Source: Rathayibacter sp. SW19 (lineage in GTDB: Bacteria; Actinomycetota; Actinomycetes; Actinomycetales; Microbacteriaceae). Taken from it: a DNA stretch of 64,000 nt. Below, piece after piece: positions 40,800-51,075 of this stretch. The notes beneath the pieces are model-generated. The model did not search any database, was not told the DNA's origin, and was given only the letters and a program-made list of their open reading frames with translations. Each line of letters starts with the position of its first letter. Position 1 is the stretch's first letter. A program made the translations under genes and the position numbers. Location: positions 620,001 to 684,000 of the forward strand of contig NZ_CP133020.1 in assembly GCF_030866825.1 (NCBI RefSeq), in the 5' to 3' direction.

Positions 40800-42035
40800 A
40801 TGGAGATTGACGTGCCCGCCGCCCGCCGCCCGCGCCTCACGCCGGCGATCGCAGACATCCGTCGTGCCGTGCGCGAACTGCTCATCTCCGTAGTGAGCCG
40901 ACCCGACAGTGTTCAAAACGACGGAGATTCTTCGCGCAACGCTGGGCGACCTGGCACGTCGGCCGGCGCGTCGGCAAAAAAGTCCGTCGTTTTGGTCGGC
41001 CTCAGCGGGGGAGCGGATTCGCTGGCCCTCGCGGCGGCGACCGCTTTCGAGGCGCCGAGGGCGGGCATCCGAGCGGGGGCGGTGATCGTCGATCACGGCC
41101 TGCAAACCGGCTCTGCGGATGTCGCCGCTCGCGCCGCCGAGCAGGCCAGCGCTCTCGGCCTGGCCCCTGTGCTCGTCCGCCGAGTCGTCGTCCCTCTCGC
41201 CGGCCCGGGCGCCGTGGAGCCCGGCCGAGTGCATCCAAGTGGTCGTTTAGACCCGGTTTTGGGGGCCGATGGCGACCAGATGGATGCACTCGCGGGCCTG
41301 GAGACGGGTGGGGCCCGCGCGGGAGCCGGACGGCCGGGCCCGAACGAAGGGCCGGAGGGCGCGGCACGCGCCGCGCGGTACTCCGCGTTCGACGACGCGA
41401 TGCGCGAGGTCGGAGCGAGCCATGTGCTGCTTGCGCACACGCTCGATGACCAGGCCGAGACCGTGCTGCTCGGGCTGGCGCGCGGGTCGGGGGCGACCAG
41501 CCTGCACGGCATGAGCCCCGTGAACGGGCCGTACCTGCGACCGCTGCTCGGCATCCGCAGGGCGATGACGCGACAGTTCTGCACCGATGCCGGGCTGACA
41601 CCGTGGGATGACCCGCAGAATCTCGACACCCGGTTCGCTCGGGTGCGGGTGAGGCAGACCGTACTGCCGACACTCGAGGCGCAGCTCGGCCCCGGGATCG
41701 CCGAGGCGCTCGCCCGCACGGCGCTGCAACTTCGAGAGGATGACGACGCCCTGGACGCAATGATCCGGGAGACCATCGAGGACATCTGCGAACCCGCTGA
41801 GGCCGGCATCGCCGTGTCGGTGGGCGCACTCGAGGCGAACCCGCCCGCGCTGCGTCATCGCATCATCCGTTATGTTGTCGCGAGCGAATTCGGCATCGGA
41901 TTGGAACGCACTCACGTCGAGGCAGTCGCGCGGCTGATCACGCATTGGCACGGTCAGAAAGCACTCGACCTGCCCGGGGTTAGAGTTGCTAGACACGCCG
42001 GAATGCTCGTCTTTCAAGCGAACACTCCGGCTTGA
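40800..42035 (+). CDS. tilS: tRNA(Ile)-lysidine synthase
   Basis: A 411-residue ATP-dependent enzyme converting C34 of tRNA-Ile(CAU) to lysidine. The PP-loop motif is LVGLSGGADSLALA near residue 66; later come ARYSAFDDAMREVG, HTLDDQAET and RPLLGIRRA. Between RRVVV and EGAARAARYSAF lies an unusual Gly/Pro/Ala-rich insert of about 50 residues, encoded by DNA with a perfect 12-base inverted repeat (41226-41237 / 41281-41292). The insert lies at a normally short loop. The ribosome-binding site is weak; GTG 40812 is an alternative start. Confidence 0.93.
   Translation: MEIDVPAARRPRLTPAIADIRRAVRELLISVVSRPDSVQNDGDSSRNAGRPGTSAGASAKKSVVLVGLSGGADSLALAAATAFEAPRAGIRAGAVIVDHGLQTGSADVAARAAEQASALGLAPVLVRRVVVPLAGPGAVEPGRVHPSGRLDPVLGADGDQMDALAGLETGGARAGAGRPGPNEGPEGAARAARYSAFDDAMREVGASHVLLAHTLDDQAETVLLGLARGSGATSLHGMSPVNGPYLRPLLGIRRAMTRQFCTDAGLTPWDDPQNLDTRFARVRVRQTVLPTLEAQLGPGIAEALARTALQLREDDDALDAMIRETIEDICEPAEAGIAVSVGALEANPPALRHRIIRYVVASEFGIGLERTHVEAVARLITHWHGQKALDLPGVRVARHAGMLVFQANTPA
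41226..41292. repeat. Inverted repeat inside tilS
   Basis: CGAGTGCATCCA at 41226-41237 and TGGATGCACTCG at 41281-41292 are perfect inverse copies separated by 43 bases, part of an in-frame insertion in tilS. It is a different repeat family from GGTCGAG. Confidence 0.75.
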
Positions 42036-42062
42036 CTGGTTCGAACCGCGAAAGGTGCGCCC

Positions 42063-42617
42063 GTGCTGGATACCGACATCGCCGATGACCTCACATCGGT
42101 CCTCGTCACCGAAGACGAGATCTTGGCGAAGCTCGCCGAACTCGCTCGCCGCATCGAAGCGGACTATGCGGACAAGGATGTCTTGCTCGTCGGAGTGCTC
42201 AAAGGCGCGGTCATGGTCATGGCTGATCTTGCGCGCGAATTGAAGATGCACATCAACATGGACTGGATGGCGGTCAGTTCCTATGGGGCGGGCACGCAGT
42301 CGAGTGGCGTGGTGCGCATCCTCAAAGACCTCGACAGTGACCTCACCGACCGTCACGTGCTCATCGTCGAGGACGTCATCGACTCGGGGCTCACGCTCGC
42401 CTGGCTCACCGAGAACCTGCGAACGCGAGGGCCGGCATCCGTCGAGATCTGCGCCTTGCTGCGCAAGCCGCTCGCCGCGAAGGTCGAGGTGGATGTCAAG
42501 TATGTCGGCTTCGACATCCCGAACGACTTCGTGGTCGGTTACGGCCTCGACTACGCAGAGCGCTATCGCAACCTGCGTTCGGTCGGCGTTCTCGCGCCGC
42601 ACGTGTACGAGGGGTGA
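42063..42617 (+). CDS. hpt: Hypoxanthine phosphoribosyltransferase
   Basis: A 184-residue purine salvage enzyme joining hypoxanthine or guanine to PRPP. The PRPP loop is HVLIVEDVIDSGLTLAWLTE; the flexible-loop region is DWMAVSSYGAGTQSSGVVRI; the base-binding VGYGLDYAERYRNL is near the C-terminus. GTG start with AAAGG upstream, 27 bases after tilS. The order tilS-hpt-ftsH is widely conserved in bacteria. Confidence 0.96.
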   Translation: MLDTDIADDLTSVLVTEDEILAKLAELARRIEADYADKDVLLVGVLKGAVMVMADLARELKMHINMDWMAVSSYGAGTQSSGVVRILKDLDSDLTDRHVLIVEDVIDSGLTLAWLTENLRTRGPASVEICALLRKPLAAKVEVDVKYVGFDIPNDFVVGYGLDYAERYRNLRSVGVLAPHVYEG

Positions 42618-42624
42618 GCGCGCG

Positions 42625-42753
42625 CCCTTCGACTTCGCTCAGGGATCGACCACTCCGGTCGCTGAGCGAAGCCGAAGCGCAGTACAGGGCGACCCTTCGA
42701 CGTCGCGGTTCCTGAGCAGGCCGCTCGCGGCCGTCTCGAAGGGCAGGGACCGG
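42625..42753. repeat. Second palindromic repeat family between hpt and ftsH
   Basis: CTTCGCTCAG (42634-42643) pairs with CTGAGCGAAG (42662-42671), and CCCTTCGA pairs with TCGAAGGG ending at 42743. This type differs from the GGTCGAG family. The rest of the hpt-ftsH gap to 42839 holds no gene. Confidence 0.75.
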
Positions 42754-42839
42754 TAAGCCGGATACTGGGCAAACTCTGGTTCCCCCTTGGGCGAACACGC
42801 AGGGAGCATCCAGTACCGTCGCGATACCCTAGCAACACC

Positions 42840-44849
<2,010 letters not shown>

Positions 44850-44913
44850 TCTGGGCGCGTGGCCGAAGCGGATGGCCACAGCGCGTATGCACGGCGCGTT
44901 GGCAACGGCGCAG

Positions 44914-44966
44914 ACACCGCGCATAGCCAACACAGCGCATAGCGAACACAGCGCAAGCCAACACAG
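44914..44966. repeat. Short tandem repeat upstream of folE
   Basis: About 3.3 copies of a 15-16-base unit, ACACAGCGCATAGC(G/C)A, at 44914-44929, 44930-44945, 44946-44960 and 44961-44966. The last partial copy leads into AGAGGAG, the folE ribosome-binding site. Confidence 0.8.
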
Positions 44967-44975
44967 AGGAGTCAT

Positions 44976-45554
44976 GTGAGCGAGGTTGATCGCGCGCGCA
45001 TCGTTGCCGCTGTCGCCGAGGTTCTCGCTGCAATCGGCGAGGACCCCGCGCGGCCCGGATTGGTTCAGACACCGAATCGAGTGGCGGATGCTTACGCGGA
45101 ATTCTTCGCGGGCGTCGGCGAGGACCCGCTGACGCAGCTCGCGGATGCGGTGCCGATCGGTGACCACGACGCCGAGACCGTGCTGCTGCGCGACATCGCC
45201 TTCCGCTCGATCTGCGAACATCACCTGCTGCCCTTCCTCGGGGTTGCGCACGTGGCCTATCTGCCCGGAGAGCGCGTTGTCGGTCTCGGCCGGATCCCGC
45301 GGGTGATCGAGACGCTCGCAGCGCGACCGCAGGTGCAGGAGCGCCTGACTGAAGAGATCGCTGACGCCCTGGAATCGGGGCTCGCCCCGCGCGGAGTGCT
45401 TGTCGTGCTCGACGCTGTGCACGAGTGCGTCACCACGCGCGGTCCCCGCCAGATCGGCAGTTCGACGGTCACCATCGCCAGCCGAGGTGTACTGTCCGAT
45501 CCGAGCGCCCGCGGCGAGCTCATCACCCTGATCGGCGGAGGTCATGATGCCTGA
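44976..45554 (+). CDS. folE: GTP cyclohydrolase I
   Basis: A 192-residue first enzyme of folate synthesis, making dihydroneopterin triphosphate from GTP. The zinc ligands are in SICEHHLLPF and the later Cys of HECVTTRG; GVAHVAYLPGERVVGLGRIP and RPQVQERLTEEI are family blocks. GTG start with AGAGGAG upstream. It overlaps folP by 8 bases. Confidence 0.97.
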   Translation: MSEVDRARIVAAVAEVLAAIGEDPARPGLVQTPNRVADAYAEFFAGVGEDPLTQLADAVPIGDHDAETVLLRDIAFRSICEHHLLPFLGVAHVAYLPGERVVGLGRIPRVIETLAARPQVQERLTEEIADALESGLAPRGVLVVLDAVHECVTTRGPRQIGSSTVTIASRGVLSDPSARGELITLIGGGHDA

Positions 45555-46710
45555 GTGGCGAGGTGACGACCTCGACGCACACAGCACCGAAGGGAACAGC
45601 TCCCAAGAACACAGCCCCGACGGTCACGTGCTTGCGCAGGCCCACACGGAAGACACGCAGACGCGACCGTTCGACATCCGCTCGCTTGATTCGATCGCGG
45701 TCGATGCGCACACGGCTGCGGCCTCGATGGGGCTCGCGGGGCGCCGCCCGGCCGGGTTTGAGCGTACGCCAATAGCGCGCACGCAGATCATGGGTGTGCT
45801 CAACGTCACACCGGATTCGTTCAGCGACGGCGGACTCTACGCCGACCAGAACGACGCGGTGCGCCATGGCATCGAGCTTGCCCGACAGGGAGCTGACATC
45901 GTCGATGTCGGCGGTGAGTCCACACGGCCCGGCGCGCATCGCGTGCCGATCGATGAGGAGCAGGCCCGGGTGATCCCGGTAGTGCGTGCTCTCGCCGAGC
46001 GCGGCGTGCGAGTCAGTGTCGACACGATGAACGCGTCGACGGCTCTGGCGGCGGCGGCGGCCGGTGCGCAGCTGATCAACGACGTGTCCGGCGGTCTTGC
46101 CGACCCGGCCATGGTCGACGCCGTAATCGCGACAGGCCTGCCCTATGTCGTGACCCATTGGCGCGGGCACAGCACCGAAATGGATGCCCATGCCACCTAT
46201 GCGGATGCCGCCCGCGAGGTGCGCGAGGAACTGTTCGCCCGTGTGGGTGAGCTGATCGTGCGCGGTGTCGACTCGTCCCGGCTGATCGTCGACCCCGGGC
46301 TCGGCTTCGCCAAGGCGTCCGTGCACAACTGGCAGGTGCTCGCACACCTGGACGAATTCGAACAGCTCGGGTTGCCGGTGCTGATCGGGGCCTCTCGCAA
46401 GCGATTCGTCGCAGACCTGCTGCCCGCAGGCGCGCCGGCTACGGATCGTGACGCGCCGACGGCCATAATCAGTGCCCTGGCTGCGCAAGCCGGAGTCTGG
46501 GGTGTGCGGGTGCACGACGTGCCGAGCACCCGCCTGGCGCTGGACATCGTCGAGGCGTGGGCTGCAGGGCGCGGGCAGGATGCGGCGCTCACGGTGGGCG
46601 CGACGGGCACTGCGGATGCGGCGCTGACGACGGGCGCTGCGGATGCGGCCGGCGCGACGGGCGCGGAGAGCGGCGAGCGGGCGGCGGCATCCGCCAAAAT
46701 GGACCTATGA
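45547..46710 (+). CDS. folP: Dihydropteroate synthase with terminal extensions
   Basis: A 387-residue TIM-barrel enzyme condensing p-aminobenzoate with the pterin pyrophosphate. Core motifs: TQIMGVLNVTPDSFSDGGLY, GADIVDVGGESTRPGA, INDVSGG, GLGFAKASVHNWQVL, GASRKRF, RVHDV. The core starts near residue 78, so a charged N-terminal extension of about 75 residues (HSTEGNSSQEHSPDG) precedes it. A C-terminal tail of about 45 residues is an Ala/Gly/Thr repeat. GGAGG is best spaced for ATG 45547, although ATG 45544 is also possible. Confidence 0.94.
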   Translation: MPEWRGDDLDAHSTEGNSSQEHSPDGHVLAQAHTEDTQTRPFDIRSLDSIAVDAHTAAASMGLAGRRPAGFERTPIARTQIMGVLNVTPDSFSDGGLYADQNDAVRHGIELARQGADIVDVGGESTRPGAHRVPIDEEQARVIPVVRALAERGVRVSVDTMNASTALAAAAAGAQLINDVSGGLADPAMVDAVIATGLPYVVTHWRGHSTEMDAHATYADAAREVREELFARVGELIVRGVDSSRLIVDPGLGFAKASVHNWQVLAHLDEFEQLGLPVLIGASRKRFVADLLPAGAPATDRDAPTAIISALAAQAGVWGVRVHDVPSTRLALDIVEAWAAGRGQDAALTVGATGTADAALTTGAADAAGATGAESGERAAASAKMDL

Positions 46711-47102
46711 GTTTGGACACGATCACGCTGACCGGTCTGCGCGTGCACGCGCACCACGGGGTATTCGACTTCGAGCGCGAGAACGGGCAGGAGTTCGTGA
46801 TCGACGTGACCGTCTGGCTCGATCTGTCGCCGGCCGCGAGCGGCGACGATTTGGCCGCGACGGTGCACTACGGCGACTTGGCTGTTGCCGTGGTCGACGC
46901 GGTCAGCCACGATCCGGTCGACCTGATCGAGACCGTCGCGGAACGCGTGGCCGCTGTCGCGCTGAGCTTCGCCGCGGTGCGCCGCACACAAGTGGCCGTG
47001 CACAAGCCGAACGCGCCGATTCCGGTTCCGTTCGACGACGTCACGGTCACAATCGTGCGCGAACCGACGGCCAGCAGGTCAGCGCCCGGGGAGCCGGCGT
47101 GA
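46707..47102 (+). CDS. folB: Dihydroneopterin aldolase
   Basis: A 131-residue enzyme splitting dihydroneopterin to 6-hydroxymethyldihydropterin. Motifs: TGLRVHAHHGVFDFERENGQ, HYGDLAVAVVDAV, LIETVAERVA, and VHKPNAPIPVPFDDVTVT. The ATG overlaps the folP stop by 4 bases and the gene end overlaps folK, so the folate genes are translationally chained. Confidence 0.96.
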   Translation: MSLDTITLTGLRVHAHHGVFDFERENGQEFVIDVTVWLDLSPAASGDDLAATVHYGDLAVAVVDAVSHDPVDLIETVAERVAAVALSFAAVRRTQVAVHKPNAPIPVPFDDVTVTIVREPTASRSAPGEPA

Positions 47103-47659
47103 CGGGCGGCATCCATCGTCCGAAACCGCAGCGGCTGAAAGTCGGCGTGCCTGCGGTGCTCGCCCTGGGCAGCAACCTCGGCGACCGGGTGGCGACGCTC
47201 GCAGCGGCGGTCGCCGATCTCGACGCGACCCCGGGCATCCGGGTTGAGGCGCGTTCGATGCTTGTCGAGACGGATGCGATCAAGCTCTCCGGCGTCGACC
47301 GCGCCGCGCCGCGCTATCTGAATGCCGTGGTGCTCATCGATACGACGCTCGACCCGTACGCGCTGTTGAGCGTTGTCAATGCGATCGAAGCGCAGCACGG
47401 CCGTGTGCGCGAGGTGCGCTGGGGCGACCGCACCCTCGACATCGACATCGTGGACTATGACGGGCGTTTCCTTTCCGATGAACGCTTGACGCTCCCGCAC
47501 CCTCGTGCCGCCGAGCGCGCGTTCGTGCTTGCCCCGTGGCTCGACGTGGATGCGCATGCCCGCGTGCCCGGCGCCGGTCGCGTTGTCGAATTGCTCGCGA
47601 AGGCGACTGACGCCGTGCATCCGTATCAGGAAGCATCCGGCTGGGACGGCATCCGATGA
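47099..47659 (+). CDS. folK: HPPK, 6-hydroxymethyl-dihydropterin pyrophosphokinase
   Basis: A 186-residue kinase transferring diphosphate from ATP to the pterin. Motifs: LALGSNLGDRVATL, RYLNAVVLIDTTLDPYALL, GRVREVRWGDRTLDIDIVDY, and LPHPRAAERAFVLAPWLDVD. GTG 47099 overlaps the folB stop; its first 20 residues precede the conserved core. It overlaps the DUF3180 gene by 4 bases. Confidence 0.96.
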   Translation: MTGGIHRPKPQRLKVGVPAVLALGSNLGDRVATLAAAVADLDATPGIRVEARSMLVETDAIKLSGVDRAAPRYLNAVVLIDTTLDPYALLSVVNAIEAQHGRVREVRWGDRTLDIDIVDYDGRFLSDERLTLPHPRAAERAFVLAPWLDVDAHARVPGAGRVVELLAKATDAVHPYQEASGWDGIR

Positions 47660-48132
47660 AGCGCACCCGCCCGACCCCGCTGATCGGTCTTGGCGTCGCC
47701 GGGATCGTGGTCGGCTTTCTTTGGGAGCTCGGCACGGTTGCCGCGGGCAGTGCGGTGCTCGTGCCGCCGCTGTCGCTGCCGATCACCTTGGTCGCGATTG
47801 CCGCCATCGTCGTGGCGTTCGCCATTCCGATTCGACGAGCGGTGCAGGGCCGCTCGAACGCGCGCATCGACCCGTTCCGCGCAGCGCGGATCGTGGTTCT
47901 TGCCAAGGCGTGCAGTCTCGCTGGAGCGCTGCTGACCGGCGGAGGCATCGGTATCCTCACGTATCAGGTCACGCGATCCGTGCTGCCAAGCGCAGGGCCT
48001 TTGTGGCTGGCGGGGGCTGCGGCGTTCGGAGCGCTCGTGCTCTTGGTGGCCGGGCTGGTCGCAGAGCACCTGTGCGCCTTGCCGCCGTCAGACGACGAAG
48101 AAGAAAAGGCGCCAAGCCAGCACGCCACTTGA
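47656..48132 (+). CDS. DUF3180 membrane protein
   Basis: A 158-residue protein with four hydrophobic helices arranged as in DUF3180 (helix-helix, loop RRAVQGRSNARIDPFRAARI, helix-helix). The loop RIDPFRAARIVVLAKACSLA is the conserved centre of this family, which follows folK in many actinobacteria. Function unknown. Confidence 0.88.
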   Translation: MKRTRPTPLIGLGVAGIVVGFLWELGTVAAGSAVLVPPLSLPITLVAIAAIVVAFAIPIRRAVQGRSNARIDPFRAARIVVLAKACSLAGALLTGGGIGILTYQVTRSVLPSAGPLWLAGAAAFGALVLLVAGLVAEHLCALPPSDDEEEKAPSQHAT

Positions 48133-48257
48133 CTCGGCTGTGACGCCGCTGCGGTAACCGCGCACCGACGTCGCTCTGAACTAGCGCTCAGCACGCGCGA
48201 CTACGATGGATTGCGATCACCGCCCGGCGACCGGCCGTGCCCGCACCCAGGAGAACC

Positions 48258-48740
48258 GTGACGCAACGCTTAGACATTGCCGCCGACTTCACCCGCGTGT
48301 CGCCGAAGTACGTGCTGGTCGTGCTCGTCGAGTCGCTTGTCGGCGGCGCGATCTACAGCGCCATCGCCCTGGTGCTCTGGCTCATCGCCGGCTGGAGTTG
48401 GGTCTGGGTGGCACTCATCGTAATCGTGGTCGCAACCCTCGTCTTGATGATCGTCGCGCCGCGGCGCGCTCGCGCGATCGGCTATCAGCTGAGGAACGAC
48501 GATCTGCTGATGCGCCGCGGCATCATGTTTCAGCGATTCGTGTCCGTGCCATACGGGCGGATGCAGCTCGTGGACGTGACGCGCGGCCCGATCGCCCGCA
48601 TGCTCGGACTTGCCGAACTACGCTTCGTGACAGCAGCGGCATCCACCAAGGTCGAGATTCCGGGGCTACCGGAGGCCGATGCAGCCGCACTGCGCGATCG
48701 CCTCGTCGAACTCGCCGAGAGCCGCCGGGCGGGACTGTGA
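48258..48740 (+). CDS. PH-domain membrane protein (first)
   Basis: A 160-residue protein: two membrane helices (LVVLVESLVGGAIYSAIALV and a second), then a bacterial PH2 domain with YQLRNDDLLMRRGIMFQRFV, SVPYGRMQLVDVTRGPIARM, LGLAELRFVTAA. This matches the YdbS-like half of the YdbS/YdbT pairs. AGGAG precedes GTG 48258, which favours it over an upstream in-frame start at 48237. It overlaps the larger PH protein by 4 bases. Confidence 0.86.
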   Translation: MTQRLDIAADFTRVSPKYVLVVLVESLVGGAIYSAIALVLWLIAGWSWVWVALIVIVVATLVLMIVAPRRARAIGYQLRNDDLLMRRGIMFQRFVSVPYGRMQLVDVTRGPIARMLGLAELRFVTAAASTKVEIPGLPEADAAALRDRLVELAESRRAGL

Positions 48741-50338
48741 GTTCGCAGGGTCTTTCCGGTGCGCACCCTCCGGGCGCGGCGCAGCGCACCTTCACGCGCT
48801 ATGCGGACGGCCAGTGGCATCGGCTGCATCCGGCAACACCGTTGCTGCGCGGCGGTATCGCGCTGATCGCCGTGCTCGGCGTGATCGTCGCGAACCTTCG
48901 GGAGCGTCTGGTCGATTTCTTCTTTCACACGCCGAGTTACGGGGGAGATCCGATCGATCAGATCTACAACCGTGGTCTCACAGGCTGGGCACTCCTCGGC
49001 GTCGCCGTGGTGATCCTAGTTGCGATCGGCGGTTTCTACCTGTCCTGGCGGATGCACACCTTCCGCATCGGAGATGAAGCGGTCGAAGTGCGTAGCGGCA
49101 TCCTCTCACGCTCACACCGCAAGGCCCGGCTGGACCGCATCCAAGGGATCAACGTGCACAGGCCTGTCTTTGCCCGCGTCTTCGGCGCGGCCAAGCTGGA
49201 GATCGTTGTCGCAGGGCACGACGCGAATGTGCACCTTGCCTATCTGAGCTCCGGCCTTGCGGAAGATCTGCGCCGCGACATCCTGCGGTTGGCATCCGGC
49301 GCGCAAGTCGCCGAAGCCGTGCCGCCGCCTGCGAGTGCGCACGATGTAGCGGGGCAGCACCGCACCGTGACCGACATCCTGAGCAATCGCGTTGACGAGT
49401 TCATCAGCCCCGCCGATCTGAATCCGGATGCCGCACCGCCGGCATCCGTCGTCATGATGCACCCCGGGCGGTTGGCCGGCTCGCTACTGCTGAGCGGGTT
49501 CACCGTGTTCTTGTTGATCGTTGCGGCCGCTGTCACAGCCGGAGTGTTGAGCGGCCGGTATTGGATCTTGTTCGTCATCCTCCCCGGCTTGCTCGGAACG
49601 CTCGGTTATTACACCCGTCGATTCGGCAAAGCACTGCGGTATTCGATCTCCGGCACGTCAGACGGCGTGCGGATCGGGTTCGGCCTGTTCGCGACGAGCA
49701 GTGAGACATTGCCACCCGGCCGGATTCACGCGGTTGAGGTGCTCCAGCCAGTGCTGTGGCGACCGTTCGGCTGGTGGCAGATCCGGATCAACACGGCAGG
49801 GCATTCCCATCAACGCGGTGCGGGGGAGTCCAACAGCATGACACTGCCGGTCGGCAGCGTCGGTGACGTGCACAGGGTCTTGCCGCTGCTGTTGCCCGGG
49901 CTCGACGACGCGACCCGCACAGCGATCGCAACGGCAGGGATGAACCGACACGCCGAGCAGAGCGTGTTCGCGGACGCGCCGCGGCGCGCGCGTTGGCTGC
50001 GGCCGTTCTCCTGGCGGCGCACCGGCTACACGATCGTGGACGGCGTCGTCGTGCTGCGACATGGAGTCATTGGCCGACGCATCATCTTTGTGCCGCTCGC
50101 CCGGTTGCAGAGCGTCGAAGTGCGGCAGGGCCCGGTACGTCGCTGGTTCGCGCTCGCAAAGGCCAGGGTGCACACCGTCGAGGGTCACGTGCACCCTGAA
50201 CTGTCGGTGATTGCCGTTGATGCCGCACTCGAACTGTTCGATCGGATCTCATCCGGCGCGATCGCCTGGGCCGCCCGCGATACCAGTCATCGCTGGAACG
50301 GACCAGCGACAAGCTCGGGCAACGAGGGCCGCGGATGA
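48737..50338 (+). CDS. PH-domain membrane protein (second, YdbT-like)
   Basis: A 533-residue protein with repeated units of paired membrane helices plus PH2 domains (VRSGILSRSHRKARLDRIQG, INVHRPVFARVFGAAKLEIV; later VEVLQPVLWRPFGWWQIRIN; then VVLRHGVIGRRIIFVPLARL, QSVEVRQGPVRRW). It is paired with the preceding gene as in Bacillus YdbS-YdbT, a couple implicated in resistance to a bacteriocin; the actinobacterial role is unknown. Its end sits in an 18-base tandem duplication shared with the next start. Confidence 0.87.
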   Translation: MSSQGLSGAHPPGAAQRTFTRYADGQWHRLHPATPLLRGGIALIAVLGVIVANLRERLVDFFFHTPSYGGDPIDQIYNRGLTGWALLGVAVVILVAIGGFYLSWRMHTFRIGDEAVEVRSGILSRSHRKARLDRIQGINVHRPVFARVFGAAKLEIVVAGHDANVHLAYLSSGLAEDLRRDILRLASGAQVAEAVPPPASAHDVAGQHRTVTDILSNRVDEFISPADLNPDAAPPASVVMMHPGRLAGSLLLSGFTVFLLIVAAAVTAGVLSGRYWILFVILPGLLGTLGYYTRRFGKALRYSISGTSDGVRIGFGLFATSSETLPPGRIHAVEVLQPVLWRPFGWWQIRINTAGHSHQRGAGESNSMTLPVGSVGDVHRVLPLLLPGLDDATRTAIATAGMNRHAEQSVFADAPRRARWLRPFSWRRTGYTIVDGVVVLRHGVIGRRIIFVPLARLQSVEVRQGPVRRWFALAKARVHTVEGHVHPELSVIAVDAALELFDRISSGAIAWAARDTSHRWNGPATSSGNEGRG

Positions 50339-50358
50339 GCCGAGGGCCGCGGATGAGC
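50323..50358. repeat. Perfect 18-base tandem duplication over a start codon
   Basis: CGAGGGCCGCGGATGAGC occurs at 50323-50340 and again at 50341-50358. Each copy contains GAGGG six bases before an ATGA. The first ATGA overlaps the PH-protein stop; the second adds a redundant start in frame. Confidence 0.9.
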
Positions 50359-51075
50359 GCGGAACGTTCCGGAAGACTCGGCGTCGGCATCGTCGGCGCA
50401 GGCCGGGTCGGTCCGATTCTCGGAGCCGCCCTTGCCGGCGCCGGGCACGCGATCGTGGGTATTTCGGCAGTGTCGGAAGCGAGCCGGGAACGCGCAGAGG
50501 CGATCTTGCCAGGCGTTCCGATTCTTGAGGTTCCCGTTTTGATCGAACGCAGTGAGCTTGTACTGCTTGCCGTGCCCGAATCCGAGTTGCCTCAGCTGGT
50601 CGCTGGGCTTGCGGCTGCGGGCGTCTGGCAGCCAGGGCAGCTCGTGATGCACACCGCCGCAGGGTATGGCGTCGGTGTGCTTGCTCCGGCGGTTGCAGCC
50701 GGAGCGATTCCGCTTGCGATCCACCCGGCGATGGCGTTTACCGGCACTAGCATCGACCTCGTGCGCATTGCCGAGAGCTCGTTCGCCGTAACGGCGCCCG
50801 CGCCGGTGCAGCCCATCGGGCAAGCGCTCGTGGTAGAAATGGGCGGCGAGCCGGTGCTCGTCGCAGAGGACGACCGACCCGCGTATGCGGAGGCGATCGC
50901 AACTGCGACAACGTTTTCACAGGCGATCGTGGCGCAGGCTGCAGACATCTTGATCGGAATCGGCATGGAGAACCCGGGAAGCTTCCTCGCCCCGTTGGTG
51001 CGTTCAACGGTGGACGATGCACTGAGCCGGGCGGGTACACGAACGCCGCCACCGATCGAAAGCGACATGCTGTGA
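50335..51075 (+). CDS. Rossmann-like DUF2520 protein
   Basis: A 246-residue protein with an NAD(P)-binding GVGIVGAGRVGPILGAALAG and a helical DUF2520 domain (AIHPAMAFTGTSIDLVRIAE, SSFAVTAP, ENPGSFLAPLVRSTV). It usually precedes panC in actinobacteria, which hints at a role near pantothenate or beta-alanine supply, but no activity is proven. Two equivalent starts exist, 50335 and 50353, because an 18-base segment with the ribosome-binding site and ATGA is duplicated. Confidence 0.87.
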   Translation: MSRGPRMSAERSGRLGVGIVGAGRVGPILGAALAGAGHAIVGISAVSEASRERAEAILPGVPILEVPVLIERSELVLLAVPESELPQLVAGLAAAGVWQPGQLVMHTAAGYGVGVLAPAVAAGAIPLAIHPAMAFTGTSIDLVRIAESSFAVTAPAPVQPIGQALVVEMGGEPVLVAEDDRPAYAEAIATATTFSQAIVAQAADILIGIGMENPGSFLAPLVRSTVDDALSRAGTRTPPPIESDML

